A stretch of DNA of 64,000 nt, from assembly GCA_009731375.1 (NCBI GenBank), contig BJOX01000107.1, positions 399,387 through 463,386 of the forward strand, read 5' to 3'. The number at the start of each line of letters is the position of its first letter. Position 1 is the first letter of the stretch. The notes under the pieces were generated by a model. The model was not told where the DNA came from and did no database searches. It was given only the letters and a program-made list of their open reading frames with translations. Below, in pieces: positions 62,172-64,000 of this stretch. The position numbers and the translations under genes were made by a program. The DNA is from Paulinella micropora. Taxonomy: Eukaryota > Cercozoa > Imbricatea > Euglyphida.

Positions 62172-63113
62172 TTAGATGCTCATGGAGGTGTTGTTGTGCT
62201 GTTGGTTTGGTTTGTGGAGTATGTATAGTTCTTTGATGATGTTGATGTCTTCTTCTGTCTTGATCACCCACCTGTGCTCATTTGTCTGCTCCCTGAAGAA
62301 AACTTCGCAGTCTTTAGTCCAGACGTAGATGGTCGTGCCAGTGGATGCAATGATCTCCTTCTTGAGTTTGATGGCCTGTTTAAGGAGTATGAGAGTGCTT
62401 GGTGGGAGGCTTTCGTTTATGAATATTTTGAATGTTTTGTCTGCGAGGTGTGTGCCTGTCCAATCCACTGTTTCGTGGGTGAGAGGTTGGAGTGGGTTGT
62501 GTTTTTTAAATTGGGTTTTGAGGCTGCTTGAGATGAAACGCACTATGATGGCTGGTGGGTGCTGAGGTTCTTACCTCGTGGGTTTTGTGCTTTTTTCTCT
62601 GAAGCATTTGATGATGTCGTTTGGTGTGTATGGAATGTGCTTTGCGTCTAGCATTGCTTTCACAATCTGTGTTGTGTTTTCGCTGGGGATGTATGGTATG
62701 CCGGTTATGCTGAGCTCGCAAGTTGGGTCTCGTTTGTTTTGGTTCTGAGCTGTTGTGTTTTGTTTGCGTTCTGCCGGGTGGTATGCATGAGTGTTAGCTA
62801 GCGCTGAGTTAGCCTGTAGGTTTTGGATGAACTGGTCTGTGTTGGACCATTGACTATTCAATGATGAGAGAGGCGGTGATGCTTTCGCTTGGCGTTCTTG
62901 CTCTTCTTTCATCTCGTTGAGTTGGAGCTTGGTTTTGTTTAGTTCTAGTCTGATAGAGTCCGTAAGGGTTGAAAGTAAGTCGATCTCAGCTCTGTGTGCC
63001 GCCAGGGTTTCTTGTTTGCTGGTAGTTTCGGTTTGTTGATTTGCCTTGGTTTCGAGTTGGTCGGTTTGGGTTTTCAGTTTGAGTATGTCTTGGTTCAGTT
63101 TGTCCGTCGACAG
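62172..63113 (-). pseudogene. LINE ORF1: coiled coil plus RRM-like domain, frameshifted
   Basis: A minus-strand coiled coil (about 62880-63113, e.g. KLQLNEMKEEQERQ) precedes CELSITGIPYIPSENTTQI, an RRM-like first strand and loop as in L1/CR1-type ORF1 proteins. After a frameshift near 62560 a C-terminal domain follows (KTFKIFINESLPPS, IYVWTKDCEVFFREQ). These proteins bind the element RNA. Its stop directly precedes the ORF2 ATG. Confidence 0.65.
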
Positions 63114-63169
63114 TTATTGCTCGTTGAGCATGTTTCCGACACTACAACCCCGTTTATTCCTAAGTAAAA

Positions 63170-63719
63170 AGTCAAGGAATACCTTGAGTTCAAGGTATTC
63201 CTTGAGTTCAAGGGATTCCTTGGATATTTATTAAATTGATTTTCAAGGTATTCCCTATGTTGGCAAGGTTTTACTTGAAATTTTAATAAGTAAACGACGA
63301 TTTTCAGTAAGTTTCTAGAGTGCAGGAAAAAAAAAACACTCTAAAAATTCAAGGTATTCCTTGACGCTAAAATTCAAGGTATTCCTTGAATTTAGCGTCA
63401 AGGAATACCTTGACTTTGAATTCAAGTTATACCTTGATTTAGCCAAGCAATACCTTGACTTTAATCCAAGGTATACCTTGGATTTAGCTTCAAGGTATTC
63501 CTTGAATTGGAGTCAAGGTATACCTTGACTTCCATCCAAGGTATACCTTGATTTTAAATTCAAGGTATACCTTGGATAAATCCAACGTATACCTTGGATT
63601 TAAAGTCAAGGTATTCCTTAGAGAGAGAGAGAGCGGTGTATAGAGAGAAAGACAGAGACAGAGAGAGAGAGATAGAAAGAGAGAGACAGAGAGAGAGAGA
63701 CACAGAGAGAGAAAGACAC

Positions 63720-63764
<45 letters not shown>

Positions 63765-63870
63765 GAGAGATTAACGCTAAGTTCAAGGTATGACTTGACT
63801 CTAACTTCAAGGTTTTGTTGACTTAGTTTCTAAGTCAAGAAAACCTTGAAGTTAGAGTCAGGGAATACCT
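63170..63870. repeat. Array of ~18 short palindromes CAAGGTATNCCTTG with (GA)n
   Basis: 14- to 16-bp palindromic units CAAGGTATACCTTG / CAAGGTATTCCTTG are spaced 8-25 bp apart by AT-rich linkers (GAATTTAGCGT, GATTTAAAGT). A GA-rich tract at 63620-63770 interrupts. Units occur in both relative orientations, so pairs also form larger hairpins. Confidence 0.9.
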
Positions 63871-63879
63871 ACTGTTGCG

Positions 63880-64000
63880 CATTTCCCAAAACTTTCTTGG
63901 ACAGCGGCCTACTACGCTTTCCCTTTGCCATAGCCGATGGGGCATTCCCTGCTTCTGTTCCCTTTTCTCCCGATTTCTCAGACACTTCTACGACAACATA
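63880..64000. other. Unassigned right edge
   Basis: Mixed-composition, possibly coding on minus, too short to identify. Confidence 0.2.

Noticed and set aside
63170-63870. CRISPR-like array of spaced repeats
   Set aside because: The units are short palindromes with related AT-rich linkers of uneven length and there are no cas genes.

Overview
The window looks like nuclear DNA of a microbial eukaryote, probably an alga or other protist. It has short GT-AG introns, very dense tri- and tetranucleotide microsatellites, several classes of eukaryotic transposon and two endogenous polinton-like viruses (PLVs). I cannot name the species. The one conserved host gene I recognise is DDRGK1/UFBP1, whose C-terminal signature (DDRGKYIYIS) is closer to the plant/algal form than to the animal form as I remember them.

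Layout. (1) 0.6-9.2 kb: the 3' part of DDRGK1 on +, split into 11 small exons by introns made largely of (ATT)n, (TTTA)n, (CTT)n and (CTAT)n arrays; one intron also holds dispersed repeats and a dead retroelement with a restriction-like endonuclease domain. (2) About 10.06-37.13 kb: a decayed 27-kb PLV (here PLV-A), bounded by inverted terminal repeats, the left one ending in a ~425-bp palindrome. It encodes a primase-helicase, a glycan-binding-type fibre with an S74 chaperone, a two-span membrane protein, a secreted Cys-rich protein, a virion protein with a parvovirus-type PLA2-like domain, a packaging ATPase, a double-jelly-roll major capsid protein, an intact minor capsid protein, a second fibre-like protein and a tyrosine recombinase resembling telomere resolvases. 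A 2.9-kb piggyBac-like transposon sits inside one of its genes at a TTAA site. (3) 38.5-43.7 kb: one end and the genes of an unclassified DNA element with TGACGAAGTGG termini. (4) 43.7-48.7 kb: an unidentified + strand gene with tandemly duplicated exons, a 15-residue-repeat ORF and a Ty3/Gypsy-type reverse transcriptase. (5) About 48.7-55.0 kb: a rearranged fragment of a second PLV (PLV-B), which interrupts the Gypsy RNase H. It carries a packaging ATPase split by an inversion, the same fibre/membrane/Cys-rich module, a DUF5754-like protein and a retroviral-type integrase. (6) 56.7-60.2 kb: a second TGACGAAGTGG element carrying a Cys-rich gene. (7) 60.2-63.1 kb: a rearranged APE-type LINE. 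(8) 63.15-63.87 kb: an array of short palindromes.

How the genes fit together. PLV-A has replication (primase-helicase), genome processing (recombinase), packaging and full capsid genes, but almost every long gene carries frameshifts or stops, so it is a fossil. Only the minor capsid gene and some small genes are open. The two PLVs share an attachment module (fibre, overlapping membrane protein, convergent secreted Cys-rich protein) but differ in integration enzyme and packaging ATPase, which suggests modular exchange. Some frameshifts may be assembly errors: one N gap in PLV-A is flanked by a 134-bp duplicated contig overlap.
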